From Metabacillus lacus (GTDB lineage Bacteria; Bacillota; Bacilli; Bacillales; Bacillaceae), in contig NZ_WKKI01000004.1 in assembly GCF_009674805.1 (NCBI RefSeq), positions 62,001 through 126,000 on the forward strand: a stretch of DNA of 64,000 nt, in the 5' to 3' direction. Of the stretch, positions 46,240 through 55,762 are shown in pieces. A model generated the notes under the pieces. That model was not told the origin of the DNA, did not search any database, and was given only the letters and a program-made list of their open reading frames with translations. A program made the translations under genes and the position numbers. The first letter of the stretch is position 1, and each line of letters opens with the position of its first letter.

Positions 46240-47931
46240 TTGAGAAAAAAAAGTATATGGTTTCTATGCTTCATGCTGGCTGCCGGCCTTTTCCACACAC
46301 AGCCGCTGACCATAAAAGCCGAAGAGGGCAGTCTCACGATTGCAGCCGAAAATGTGCATGTTAGAAGCGGTCCCGGCACCTCTTATTCTCTTATTGCAAA
46401 AGTGGAAAAAGGCCGGGAGTATGCAGTTGTAGAACGAAAACAAAACTGGACAAAAATCAGGCTCAGCAGTGGAAAATCAGGCTGGGTAGCCAATTGGCTG
46501 ACTTCCTCGCCCAGAGGTCAGGAGCAATACGTGCAAACGGCTGCTGATGACTTGCGAATACGAAGCGGAGCAGGCTCCAAGTACGATGTCATTGGAACTC
46601 TTGCCAAAGGCCGGAAAGCAAAAGTGCTTAACCGTCAGGGTGACTGGGTGAAGGTGGCGCAAGGCGGGACAGAAGGGTGGGTAGCTGCAGAGTATGTAAA
46701 CTTAGGAAAAACAGCAGCTGAACCAATTTCAGTCCAAAGCACAGCAACCGTCAATGCTTCATCCCTGAATATCCGTCAGGCTCCTGATACAGCCAGCAGC
46801 ATTGAGGGCTCTGCTGCAAGAAATGAAACTGTGCAGGTACTAGCTCAAAACGGTGAGTGGTCACAGATCAAAAAAGGAAACAGCATATCCGGCTGGGTTT
46901 TGACAAAATATCTATCATCTGGAAAAGCCGGCGAAAAGCTTCCTGAAAATTCAACTGGGCAGTCTGGAAAAGTTACTGCAGGAGGATTGAAAGTAAGAGA
47001 ATCTTCCTCACTGTCAGGGAAGGTAAAGTTTACCCTTCCAAAAGGAGCAAAAGTGACTGTTCTCGACAGTTCAGGGGACTGGCTTTATATTGAGCATGAT
47101 GGAAACAAAGGCTGGACAGCAGGCTGGTATGTCAGCACTTCTTCTTCCAGCAAAGTACAGCCGGAAATAAACACGGTAACCATTACAGGAAGCGGCACAA
47201 ATATCCGTAAGGGCCCTGATACTTCAAGCAGCATAGCTCATATTGCCGCGGCTGGCGAAACTTTTTCAGTACTGGGAAAAGATGGGGACTGGCTGAAGGT
47301 TGAGCTTCCTCAGGGAGGAGCAGGCTTTGTAGCGAGCTGGGTAATCGGAAACAGCCAGCCAAAGGAAACTGCGGCAGCAAAAAACAGCAGCCCGGGCCTC
47401 TCCAGCAAAACAATCGTAATCGATCCAGGTCATGGCGGAAGAGATGGCGGGGCAGTTGGCACAAGAGGAACGCTTGAAAAAGATCTTACTCTGAAGACCG
47501 CAAAGCTTGTTTATGATAAATTAAAGGCATCCGGAGCAGATGTGCATCTGACAAGAAGTCAGGATACATATATCAGTTTACCTGCGCGAGCTGCAGCATC
47601 ACATTACCGAAATGCAGATGCGTTTATCAGCATTCACTATGACAGCAGCACTGACTCCCGTGTTCACGGGCTCACAACTTATTATTATTCTGCTGCGGAC
47701 AAGCCCCTGGCAAGCAGCATTCATAATCAGCTGGTCAAAAGAACGTCATCCAAAAGTTTGGGCATCAGGCATGGAGACTTTCATGTAATCAGAGAAAACA
47801 ACCGTCCCTCCGTGCTGTTGGAGCTAGGCTTTCTCAGCAATCCGAATGAAGAACTCTCCATTCACTCCGCGTCCTACCAAGAACAGGTATCACAAGCAAT
47901 CTATTATGGATTGACTGGATATTTGAACTAG
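46240..47931 (+). CDS. yrvJ: YrvJ, SH3b-repeat N-acetylmuramoyl-L-alanine amidase
   Basis: The 563-aa secreted protein has a signal peptide (residues 1-27, ending IKAEE), five bacterial SH3 repeats (each with N/V-x-RSGPGTSYSLIAKV or similar and a GW end) and a C-terminal Amidase_3 domain from residue 388 (IVIDPGHGGRDGG, SIHYDSS, VLLELGFLSNPNEE with the catalytic Glu). It should cleave peptidoglycan stem peptides from glycan. TTG 46240 follows AAGGAGG. The stop codon TAG is the first three bases of the downstream repeat array. Confidence 0.93.
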   Translation: MRKKSIWFLCFMLAAGLFHTQPLTIKAEEGSLTIAAENVHVRSGPGTSYSLIAKVEKGREYAVVERKQNWTKIRLSSGKSGWVANWLTSSPRGQEQYVQTAADDLRIRSGAGSKYDVIGTLAKGRKAKVLNRQGDWVKVAQGGTEGWVAAEYVNLGKTAAEPISVQSTATVNASSLNIRQAPDTASSIEGSAARNETVQVLAQNGEWSQIKKGNSISGWVLTKYLSSGKAGEKLPENSTGQSGKVTAGGLKVRESSSLSGKVKFTLPKGAKVTVLDSSGDWLYIEHDGNKGWTAGWYVSTSSSSKVQPEINTVTITGSGTNIRKGPDTSSSIAHIAAAGETFSVLGKDGDWLKVELPQGGAGFVASWVIGNSQPKETAAAKNSSPGLSSKTIVIDPGHGGRDGGAVGTRGTLEKDLTLKTAKLVYDKLKASGADVHLTRSQDTYISLPARAAASHYRNADAFISIHYDSSTDSRVHGLTTYYYSAADKPLASSIHNQLVKRTSSKSLGIRHGDFHVIRENNRPSVLLELGFLSNPNEELSIHSASYQEQVSQAIYYGLTGYLN

Positions 47932-48055
47932 AAAAGCGGAAAGCGCCCGTTCAGCGGCGACAAGCATAAGACGGTTTGGGCATGAGGTCGTTTTTTGACC
48001 TCTTGACCAAAATGGCTTATGACCTCGAGCCGTTGGCGCCTGGAGCTGGACAATG
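47929..48055. repeat. Tandem palindromic repeat, copy 1 (127 bp)
   Basis: The unit starts TAGAAAAGCGGA and ends TGGAGCTGGACAATG. It contains GACAAGCATAAG...CTTATGACCTCGAG, which folds as a long hairpin with inner arms GAGGTC and GACCTC. GCGCC near the start pairs with GGCGC near the end. Confidence 0.85.
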
Positions 48056-48244
48056 TAGAAAAGCGGAAGGCGCCTTACTAAGGAAGTCATGCTAAGATCG
48101 CCACGTCCTGTGGCAACGCATGACTGTCCGACGTCCTGTCAGGCTGCGACAAGCATAAGATGGCTTGGACGTAAGGGCGCTTTTTGCCCTTATGGCCTAG
48201 ACAGCTTATGACCTCGAGCGGCTGGCCGGTGGAGCTGGACAATG
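48056..48244. repeat. Tandem palindromic repeat, copy 2 (189 bp)
   Basis: This copy has the same ends and the same 97-bp core as copy 1, with 62 extra bases in the left arm. The insert has its own nested hairpin: AGTCATGC (48085-48092) with GCATGACT (48118-48125), and GCCAC/GTGGC inside. The core inner arms are AAGGGC and GCCCTT. Confidence 0.85.
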
Positions 48245-48371
48245 TAGAAAAGCGGAGGCAGCTTGCTCAGGCCCGACAAGCATAAGACAAGCTGGAATGA
48301 AGGTTGTTCTTTAACCTTCAGGCCGGATTGGCTTATGACCTCGAGGGCCTAGCTGTTGGAGCTGAAAAATG
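48245..48371. repeat. Tandem palindromic repeat, copy 3 (127 bp)
   Basis: It has the same length as copy 1. Inner arms are GAAGGTT and AACCTTC. A partial fourth unit start, TAGAAAAGCTGA, begins at 48372. Confidence 0.85.
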
Positions 48372-48416
48372 TAGAAAAGCTGAAGTCTTCCGAATACAAC
48401 TTTCATAAGCAATAAT

Positions 48417-48444
48417 AAAGGCCAGGCAGCATGCCTGGCTTTAA
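48417..48444 (-). terminator. dtd terminator
   Basis: AAAGGCCAGGCA and TGCCTGGCTTT around a 3-nt loop. The minus strand continues TTTATTATT. Confidence 0.85.
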
Positions 48445-48454
48445 AAGTATCTTC

Positions 48455-48907
48455 TTATGAATTTCTGTCTTCACTGTTCAGCAGCAGTGTAACAGGTCCA
48501 TCGTTTGTAAACTGTACGTCCATCATTGCGCCGAAGATTCCCGTTTGCACTTCTGTACCCTTTTCCTTTAGCTTTTCGTTGAAATAATCGTAAAGTTCCT
48601 TGGCATATTGAGGTTTTGCTGCAGCCATAAAATTAGGCCGCCTCCCCTTCCTGCAATCTCCGTACAATGTGAATTGAGAGACTGAAAGGATATCCAGTCC
48701 TACATTCAGCAGGGAGAGATTCATTTTGCCTGATTCATCTTCAAATATGCGGAGATTCACAATCTTTTCTGCAAGGTAATCTGCATCCTGCTGTGTATCA
48801 TCATGGGTAATTCCGACAAGAAGCAAAAGCCCCGCAGAAATTTCTCCAACTATTTCTCCGTCAACCATCACTTTTGCCTCTTTGGATCTTTGTAAAACAA
48901 TCCTCAA
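48455..48907 (-). CDS. dtd: D-aminoacyl-tRNA deacylase
   Basis: The 150-aa enzyme removes D-amino acids and glycine mischarged on tRNA. It shows the [17 protein letters not shown] motif and the C-terminal NDGPVTLLL with the GP cis-proline motif. TTG 48907 follows AGAGGG by about 8 nt. It ends the relA-dtd pair, a common Firmicute arrangement. Confidence 0.95.
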   Translation of the reverse strand: MRIVLQRSKEAKVMVDGEIVGEISAGLLLLVGITHDDTQQDADYLAEKIVNLRIFEDESGKMNLSLLNVGLDILSVSQFTLYGDCRKGRRPNFMAAAKPQYAKELYDYFNEKLKEKGTEVQTGIFGAMMDVQFTNDGPVTLLLNSEDRNS

Positions 48908-48921
48908 GAAAAACGCCCTCT

Positions 48922-51120
48922 CTAATTCAATATTCTGCGAACAGAATAAATGTCTGATAATTGTTTAATCCGTTCCACTACCTTATGAAGATGACTAATA
49001 TTTTGAATAGAAATAGCCATATGAATGGTTGCCACTTTATTACGGTCAGAGCGGCCGGAAACAGATGAGATATTCGTTTTCGTTTCATTCACCGCCTGCA
49101 GCACTTCATTCAGCAAGCCTCTTCTGTCAAAGCCGAGGATTTCTATCTCAACATTATATTCCTTTCGCCCGGCAGACTGATGATGCTCCCACTCAACCGG
49201 AATCAGCCGCTCGTGGGCTGCTTCGGCTATCACATTGGGGCAGTCCTCCCTGTGTACGGAAACGCCTCTGCCTTTTGTAATAAATCCGACAATTTCGTCA
49301 CCCGGAACAGGGTTGCAGCATTTCGACAGCCTGATTAGAAGATTGTCGATTCCTTTCACCCTGACGCCGGAATCTCTTTTTCTTGCTGTGCTGTACTGCT
49401 TAACTTCAGACACCATTTCATCAAGCTGTTTTTCCTGCTCCTGGTCTCTTTGCTTGCGCCACTTTTCAGTGAGCCTGTTGGCTACCTGCAGTGCTGTAAT
49501 TCCGTTGTATCCAACTGCTGCATACATATCTTCTTCATGAGTAAAGTTGAATTTCTCAAACACTCTTTTCAAATTATCGGAGGTTAGTACTTCCTTCAAT
49601 TCAAAATCCATGTTTTTAATTTCTTTTTCGACAAGCTCTTTGCCCTTATCGACATTTTCATCACGGCGCTGCTTTTTAAAGAACTGCCTGATTTTATTTT
49701 TAGCCTGTGACGTTTGAGCCAGCTTCAGCCAGTCCTGGCTGGGACCGTAAGAATGCTTGGAAGTCAGGATTTCAATGATATCCCCGGTTTTCAGTTTATA
49801 ATCGAGCGTTACCATTTTGCCGTTCACTTTGGCACCAATTGTTTTGTTGCCGATTTCTGAATGAATTCTATAGGCGAAATCAATTGGGACAGACCCTGAA
49901 GGAAGTTCAATTACATCCCCTTTGGGCGTGAAAATGAACACCATATCTGAAAACAGATCAATCTTTAAAGATTCCATAAATTCCTCAGCATTTGTAGCGT
50001 CATTTTGGAATTCAAGAATTTCCCGGAACCATGTCAATTTTTGTTCTAACGTAGCTTTGGTTTCTGTTTCTTTTCCTTCTTTATAAGCCCAGTGTGCAGC
50101 AATTCCATACTCTGCAATCTCGTGCATTTCTTCCGTGCGGATTTGAACTTCAAGAGGATCTCCCTTCGGACCAATTACAGTCGTATGAAGGGATTGATAC
50201 ATATTCGGCTTCGGCATCGCGATATAATCCTTAAATCTGCCCGGCATCGGTTTCCAGCACGTATGAATGATGCCTAGAACGGCATAGCAGTCTTTAATGC
50301 TGTTCACGATAATCCGGACTGCGAGAAGATCATAAATTTCATTGAACTGCTTATTTTGCAGCACCATTTTTCGGTATATGCTGTAAATATGCTTAGGACG
50401 ACCCGAAAAATCAGCTTTAATATTTACTTCACTGACCCTGCTGCGCACTTCATCCACTACACCGTCCAGATACTGCTCCCGCTCTGCTCGTTTCTTTTTC
50501 ATTAAGTTAACAATGCGGTAATATTGCTGAGGATTTAAATATCTTAAAGCAGTATCCTCAAGCTCCCACTTTATTTTGGAGATCCCCAGGCGATGTGCCA
50601 GAGGAGCAAATATTTCAAGCGTTTCATTGGAGATTCTGCGCTGTTTTTCCTGCGGAAGATGCTTCAGTGTACGCATATTATGCAGCCTGTCCGCCAGCTT
50701 AATCAGGATCACCCGGATATCCTGGGCCATCGCAACAAACATTTTTCGATGATTTTCAGCCTGCTGTTCTTCCTGAGATTTATATTTAATCTTCCCAAGC
50801 TTCGTTACACCGTCCACCAGCATCGCCGTTTCATCATTAAAAGCCTTTCTGATATCATCCAGCGTTACATCGGTATCCTCTACAACATCATGCAGAAAAC
50901 CTCCGGCAATGGTTGCAGGATCCATTTCCAGGTCAACCAAGATGCCCGCCACCTGTATTGGATGAATGATATAAGGCTCACCCGATTTGCGGAACTGTTC
51001 TTTGTGAGCATCCTCAGCAAAGGAGCAGGCCCGCTGTATAAAGTTTATATGTTCATCAGAAAGATAATGCCGGGCATTGTCGATTACCTGTTCTGCAGTC
51101 AATACTTTGTCATTTGCCAT
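48922..51120 (-). CDS. relA: Bifunctional (p)ppGpp synthetase/hydrolase Rel
   Basis: The 732-aa stringent response enzyme has an HD hydrolase domain ([16 protein letters not shown]), synthetase domain ([25 protein letters not shown]), TGS domain (about residues 390-450) and C-terminal ACT domain. Both activities look intact because the HD and synthetase motifs are complete. ATG 51120 follows AGGTG; the longer frame to 51195 is non-conserved. A perfect inverted repeat lies 27 nt upstream. Confidence 0.97.
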   Translation of the reverse strand: MANDKVLTAEQVIDNARHYLSDEHINFIQRACSFAEDAHKEQFRKSGEPYIIHPIQVAGILVDLEMDPATIAGGFLHDVVEDTDVTLDDIRKAFNDETAMLVDGVTKLGKIKYKSQEEQQAENHRKMFVAMAQDIRVILIKLADRLHNMRTLKHLPQEKQRRISNETLEIFAPLAHRLGISKIKWELEDTALRYLNPQQYYRIVNLMKKKRAEREQYLDGVVDEVRSRVSEVNIKADFSGRPKHIYSIYRKMVLQNKQFNEIYDLLAVRIIVNSIKDCYAVLGIIHTCWKPMPGRFKDYIAMPKPNMYQSLHTTVIGPKGDPLEVQIRTEEMHEIAEYGIAAHWAYKEGKETETKATLEQKLTWFREILEFQNDATNAEEFMESLKIDLFSDMVFIFTPKGDVIELPSGSVPIDFAYRIHSEIGNKTIGAKVNGKMVTLDYKLKTGDIIEILTSKHSYGPSQDWLKLAQTSQAKNKIRQFFKKQRRDENVDKGKELVEKEIKNMDFELKEVLTSDNLKRVFEKFNFTHEEDMYAAVGYNGITALQVANRLTEKWRKQRDQEQEKQLDEMVSEVKQYSTARKRDSGVRVKGIDNLLIRLSKCCNPVPGDEIVGFITKGRGVSVHREDCPNVIAEAAHERLIPVEWEHHQSAGRKEYNVEIEILGFDRRGLLNEVLQAVNETKTNISSVSGRSDRNKVATIHMAISIQNISHLHKVVERIKQLSDIYSVRRILN

Positions 51121-51361
51121 TCCATCACCTGATTCCAGTGGTTCTGATACCGATATCATACGGTATGAACGTACCTTATTTCCGAAAATAAACAATCAGT
51201 AAAATATTGTAAGCAACGAGATTGTACCTTGCTGCTTTATAAATTGTTTTAATTTTATTATTGTCATTATTATCATGAAAAAAGCTTCACTTGTAAAGAG
51301 CCAGACTGGATAATTTGCGGACCAATATATGGTCCTCTGCCCCTTCGGCAGTTATTTATAG

Positions 51362-51388
51362 AAAAAAAGCACCCTTTTGGAGTGCTTT
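51362..51388 (-). terminator. apt terminator
   Basis: AAAGCAC and GTGCTTT with a CCTTTTGGA-type loop; a run of U follows on the minus strand. Confidence 0.8.
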
Positions 51389-51400
51389 CTGTTTAGAAAA

Positions 51401-51913
51401 TTAATACTTCATAAGTGTTAATACATCGTAGCCTTCAAGCTTGGACCTGCCCTCAAGATAGGTTAGCTCAATCAGGAAAGCAATGCCGGCTACAACTCCG
51501 CCGAGCGATTCAACAAGCTTGATTGTTGCTTCAATGGTTCCGCCAGTAGCCAGCAGGTCATCTGTAATCAAGACTCTTTGCCCCGGCTTGATGGCATCCT
51601 TATGAATTGTCAGTACGTCCTTCCCGTACTCCAAACCATAGTCTACACGAATGACATCACGCGGAAGCTTGCCTTCTTTTCTTACAGGGGCAAAGCCCAC
51701 TTCAAGCGCATAGGCAACCGGGCAGCCAATGATAAAGCCGCGGGCTTCAGGGCCGACAACAAGGTCGATCTGCTGTTTGTTAGCATATTCTACGATCTGG
51801 TCAGTAGCATACTTGTATGCTTGGCCGTTATCCATAAGGGTTGTGATATCTTTAAATTGGATACCTTCCTTTGGATAGTTCGGGACCACGGTAATAAATT
51901 TCTTTAAGTCCAT
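51401..51913 (-). CDS. apt: Adenine phosphoribosyltransferase
   Basis: The 170-aa enzyme makes AMP from adenine and PRPP. It has [19 protein letters not shown], the PRPP loop [13 protein letters not shown] and [19 protein letters not shown] 51913 ([17 protein letters not shown]) matches the family N-terminus, with GGAGG 11 nt upstream. It follows recJ by 16 nt. Confidence 0.96.
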   Translation of the reverse strand: MDLKKFITVVPNYPKEGIQFKDITTLMDNGQAYKYATDQIVEYANKQQIDLVVGPEARGFIIGCPVAYALEVGFAPVRKEGKLPRDVIRVDYGLEYGKDVLTIHKDAIKPGQRVLITDDLLATGGTIEATIKLVESLGGVVAGIAFLIELTYLEGRSKLEGYDVLTLMKY

Positions 51914-51929
51914 CTGACTATTGTCCTCC

Positions 51930-54278
51930 TCATACATTCAAGAGCATTGAAGATTGTTTCATATTTTCCTCAAACCACTGTTTTAATTCAAGATATGATG
52001 TATAAAGCAGCATTTTCTCTAATTCAACCTTATGCTGTCTCTGAGAATATGTCTTTGACTTCATCAAGTCTCTTTTCTTTACTTCATCCGCAATGGATAT
52101 AACACCATTCTCTATTGTAACAAAATCCAGTTCAAAAAACACTCTCGACATAAAATCAACGGTGTCTTTTGACCAGCCTTTATGCTTGGCAAGAAGTTCT
52201 CCGTTTTGTTTTAAATTGAAAGGCGATTTTTTCACAAGGAAAGAATAAAACCATTTAAAATGTTCGCGATTCGGCTGCGTTGAAAAGAAAGCATCTTCAT
52301 GCTGATTAAATATAGCATAAACTCTTTGAGGTAAACCACTATGAAATAAATATTTCACAAGGTCCAGCTCATCAGGGGTATCAAATAATACAGCATATTT
52401 GCCTGAGATATCAGCGTGAATGGCTGCTTCTTTTGTATCTGCCAGCAGGGGATGATATCCCAGCTGCAGCAGCCTGTTATAATTCTCCTTTTGAAATGTA
52501 ATAAGAGCCCGCTTTTCCGGAGATATGCTGCCCGCAAGTTTTTCCGGATCTCTTGCCCCTCTCCAGTCAAATAACTGCCATTGATCAATAGCTAAATCAT
52601 GGAGCATCAGCTGCGGCTTTCTCCTATTGTTCCATTCATTTACCGACAATTCACCAATCACAGATACTTTAGACAGCGGCGCCATTTCTTCATACAGAGA
52701 TCCAAAACCGAATCCGATGCAATCTAACAGAGCTTGTTCTTCCTTCAGAACAAGTTTGATGTGAGATGAATCCGATCCTATTCTTTTTGCATTCTCAACT
52801 AGGACATCTGATAAGTGAACTACAGGTTTAGGGTTGCCCATCCCGAATGGAGCAAGCAGGTTCAACTCTTCAATGGTGCTGATTGTAACTTCTTCCAGCG
52901 AACAGGAAATATCCACCTTTGAGATTGGCACCAAATCCTCAGGAGTAAGCTTGCTTTTTGCTGCCACAGAAAGCCTGCTTCTTAGTTCCCCAACGTCCTC
53001 CTGTTTTAAAGTCATTCCCGCAGCCATTGGATGTCCTCCAAAGTGAGGAAGAATATCCCTGCACTGTGACAAGTTGGCGAACAGGTCAAAGCCCTCAATA
53101 CTTCTAGCCGACCCTTTTGCATTGCCTGTTTCAGGGTCAATGCTCAACACAATTGCGGGCCTGTAAAACTTGTCGACCAGCCTCGAAGCCACAATTCCTA
53201 CAACACCTGCATTCCAGTTTTCCTGGGCAATAACCAGTACCGGATTCTCATCCACGGGATAATTTTGTTCAACATGCTGTATTGCTTCTTCAGTCATACT
53301 GCTGACAAGCTTTTGTCTTTCTTTATTCATAGTATCCACTTGTTCCGCAAGTGCAGCAGCAGCCTCTGGATCCTTTGTCATGAGCAGGTCTACAGCAGGA
53401 TCTGCTGCCCCCAGCCTTCCGACTGCATTGATGCGCGGACCTATAGCAAACCCGATGGTTTCTTCATTTACTGAGTCAAGAGAGGTCCCTGAAAGCTTCA
53501 GCAAAGCTTTCAAGCCCGGTCGAACCGTCCGTCTGAGCTCACCTATCCCTCTTGAAGCAATTAAACGGTTCTCGCCATGAAGAGGCACCAAGTCTGCAAT
53601 TGTACCAATTGCAGCCACTTCCAAGAGTTCTTCAGGAATTTCACCAAGCAGTGCAGAAGCAAGCTTCAAAGCCACACCTGCTCCAGCCAGTTCTTTAAAT
53701 GGATAAAAACAGCCTTCTTGTTTAGGATGTATGATGGCCAGTGCTTCCGGAAGCACCGGACCCGGCTCATGATGATCCGTTATAATTAAGTCCATACCAA
53801 GCTCTCTTGCCAATGAAGCTTCATTTACGGCAGCAATTCCCGTATCAACTGTTATGATTAGAGAACAGCCCTTTTCTTTCAGCTTTCGAAAAGCCCCTTC
53901 ATTGGGTCCGTATCCTTCTGTAAAACGGTTGGGTATATAAAATTCGGCGATTGCACCGAGTTTCCGTAAAGTCTCCAGCATAATTGTCGTGCTGCTCACT
54001 CCGTCGGCGTCATAATCTCCATAAATCACAATCTGTTCAGAATTGCTGACAGCTTTTTTAATGCGGGATACTGCCTCTTCCATTCCTTTCATGAGGAATG
54101 GATCAAGAAAGGGCTGTTTTTCAGTATGTAAAAACTGTTCAGCAGCTTCTGCTGAATGTATTCCCCGATTGACCAGCAAGGCAGATACCAAAGATGACAG
54201 CTTCAGCTTGTCACAAAGCTCATTCGCCTTTTCCGAATCTGCTTCAGCTAAAGACCACCTCTTTTTAGGTTTTAACAT
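51930..54278 (-). CDS. recJ: RecJ, single-strand-specific 5'-3' exonuclease
   Basis: The 782-aa DHH/DHHA1 phosphoesterase has [14 protein letters not shown], the DHH motif ITDHHEPGP, a DHHA1 region with NGGH-type FGGHPMAAG and a Bacillus-specific C-terminal extension of about 200 residues. It degrades single-stranded DNA in RecF-type repair and mismatch repair. ATG 54278 follows GAGGGG. Confidence 0.96.
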   Translation of the reverse strand: MLKPKKRWSLAEADSEKANELCDKLKLSSLVSALLVNRGIHSAEAAEQFLHTEKQPFLDPFLMKGMEEAVSRIKKAVSNSEQIVIYGDYDADGVSSTTIMLETLRKLGAIAEFYIPNRFTEGYGPNEGAFRKLKEKGCSLIITVDTGIAAVNEASLARELGMDLIITDHHEPGPVLPEALAIIHPKQEGCFYPFKELAGAGVALKLASALLGEIPEELLEVAAIGTIADLVPLHGENRLIASRGIGELRRTVRPGLKALLKLSGTSLDSVNEETIGFAIGPRINAVGRLGAADPAVDLLMTKDPEAAAALAEQVDTMNKERQKLVSSMTEEAIQHVEQNYPVDENPVLVIAQENWNAGVVGIVASRLVDKFYRPAIVLSIDPETGNAKGSARSIEGFDLFANLSQCRDILPHFGGHPMAAGMTLKQEDVGELRSRLSVAAKSKLTPEDLVPISKVDISCSLEEVTISTIEELNLLAPFGMGNPKPVVHLSDVLVENAKRIGSDSSHIKLVLKEEQALLDCIGFGFGSLYEEMAPLSKVSVIGELSVNEWNNRRKPQLMLHDLAIDQWQLFDWRGARDPEKLAGSISPEKRALITFQKENYNRLLQLGYHPLLADTKEAAIHADISGKYAVLFDTPDELDLVKYLFHSGLPQRVYAIFNQHEDAFFSTQPNREHFKWFYSFLVKKSPFNLKQNGELLAKHKGWSKDTVDFMSRVFFELDFVTIENGVISIADEVKKRDLMKSKTYSQRQHKVELEKMLLYTSYLELKQWFEENMKQSSMLLNV

Positions 54279-54346
54279 AAATTCACCCCTCAACCACACT
54301 ATTATACAAAAGCGGCTGAGGGGTTTCAAATTCATTTTATGGGAGA

Positions 54347-54679
54347 TTATCCTTTGTATCTGGTCCGGCGTTCTTCAAAACGTGATTGCTCCGGCTTTTC
54401 CTCTTCTGTTTCTGTCAGATACATTTTTTCATCTTTCAGCTGGCTGTTTTCCTGCTGAAGAGATTTCATGTTTCTTTGCTGATTGTACATCTTGAATACT
54501 CCGGCAGACCCAACCATCAGCCCGCCCATCAGGACAGATCCCAAAATAACGAGAATAAGCGGAAGTTCTGCTCTGCCAAATAGAAAGTCAACTTCCACAG
54601 GATCAACATTTATGACTGCAAAAATAGCCACTAATAATGTAAAAGCAATTGCCAACAGCAAACTCCATTGTCTTTTCAT
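54347..54679 (-). CDS. yrvD: LapA-family (DUF1049) membrane protein, YrvD-like
   Basis: The 110-aa protein has two membrane helices (LLLAIAFTLLVAIFAVINV and LPLILVILGSVLMGGLMVGS) around an NVDPVEVDFLFG segment, then a coiled-coil tail. This matches LapA/DUF1049 proteins; E. coli members assist lipopolysaccharide assembly, which cannot apply here. Its start overlaps the upstream transporter stop by 4 nt. Confidence 0.85.
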   Translation of the reverse strand: MKRQWSLLLAIAFTLLVAIFAVINVDPVEVDFLFGRAELPLILVILGSVLMGGLMVGSAGVFKMYNQQRNMKSLQQENSQLKDEKMYLTETEEEKPEQSRFEERRTRYKG

Positions 54680-55584
54680 AAGTTCCCCTGCCCATTTTCA
54701 GAATAAGGATTGATGTGGACAAGCACATTATGAACATGTTCATGTTCAATAAGCTGATGCTTGACCTCCTTGCCAATCCGATGCCCTTCTTCAACGGTTA
54801 TATATGGATCAACTGAGATCTTAAGATCTACAATCACATAATGACCGTGTTCCCGTGCATGAAATTCATCGAGTTTTTTGACTCCAGGCACCTTTAAAAC
54901 GGCTTCTCTCATCTCTTTTGTATCTTCGTCATGCAAAACATGATCAAGTGTGGTATGAATAGATTCTGAGCCCAGCTTCCAGGCCATTCTGATGACAAGC
55001 AGTGATACCAGCAGCCCTGCAATCGGATCAAGATACACAAGCCAGTCTATCCCAACTCGCCCACCGATTATAGCTCCCCCGATACCGAGAAGTGCGCAAA
55101 TTGATGAATACACATCAGATCTGTGTTCGTATGCATTTACAATGACTGCATCGCTTTTTATTCTTTTACCCAAGTTATATTTATAGCGAAACATGGCCTC
55201 TTTTACGATAATTGAAAAAATCACCGCATATATTGCGAAGAACTTTGGAGACTCTATTTCCTGAAAAAACGATTCAAATGAGGACTTTCCGATCTCAATT
55301 CCGACTATAAACAAAAGAACGGCAACAATAATTGCAGCAATGGATTCAGCCTTTCCGTGTCCATACGGATGATCTTCATCAGGCGGCTGCTTTGCGGCCC
55401 TGACTCCAACATATACGGCAAAAGATCCTGCAATATCAGAGGCGGAATGAACGGCATCAGCCACAAGAGCTCTGGAGTTAGCCATTACCCCTACAACTCC
55501 TTTGATTATGGCCAAAATAATATTGCCGACAATCCCAATCATTGCAGCAAACTCTGCCTGTTTAAAGCGATCTTTATTCTCCAA
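54676..55584 (-). CDS. Cation diffusion facilitator family transporter
   Basis: The 302-aa transporter has six membrane helices with the paired metal sites of CDF proteins: ADAVHSASDIAG and NAYEHRSDVYSS, plus HPYGHGKAES and a cytoplasmic metal-binding domain. In Bacillus such proteins export Mn, Zn or Co; the metal is not certain, but it resembles the MneP/MneS group. TTG 55584 lies 6 nt after AAAGGGTG. No metal-responsive leader was recognised upstream. Confidence 0.9.
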   Translation of the reverse strand: MENKDRFKQAEFAAMIGIVGNIILAIIKGVVGVMANSRALVADAVHSASDIAGSFAVYVGVRAAKQPPDEDHPYGHGKAESIAAIIVAVLLFIVGIEIGKSSFESFFQEIESPKFFAIYAVIFSIIVKEAMFRYKYNLGKRIKSDAVIVNAYEHRSDVYSSICALLGIGGAIIGGRVGIDWLVYLDPIAGLLVSLLVIRMAWKLGSESIHTTLDHVLHDEDTKEMREAVLKVPGVKKLDEFHAREHGHYVIVDLKISVDPYITVEEGHRIGKEVKHQLIEHEHVHNVLVHINPYSENGQGNL

Positions 55585-55734
55585 GAATCTCACCCTTTCT
55601 ACAATACAGTACCATAAATACCCAATAAACAACTCCAAATATATGTTACTTCACGCATTCTTTTCCGTTTCAGTTTCCTATTTAGTAGTTTTTCTTAAAA
55701 GACGTAAAATTACACAGGTATTCATCGACAAATA

Positions 55735-55762
55735 GAAAAATGCTCCAGGAAGGAGCATTTTT
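55735..55762 (-). terminator. secDF terminator
   Basis: AAAAATGCTCC (55736-55746) and GGAGCATTTTT (55752-55762) form a perfect stem abutting the secDF stop codon. Confidence 0.92.

Noticed and set aside
47929-48383. CRISPR array suggested by regularly spaced repeats
   Set aside because: Units are 127-189 bp and mostly repeat sequence, with palindromic cores and no unique 30-bp spacers; there are no cas genes nearby.
54676-55735. Mn-sensing yybP-ykoY riboswitch upstream of the cation transporter
   Set aside because: No GGGGAGUA-type motif or paired loop arrangement was found in 55585-55735.
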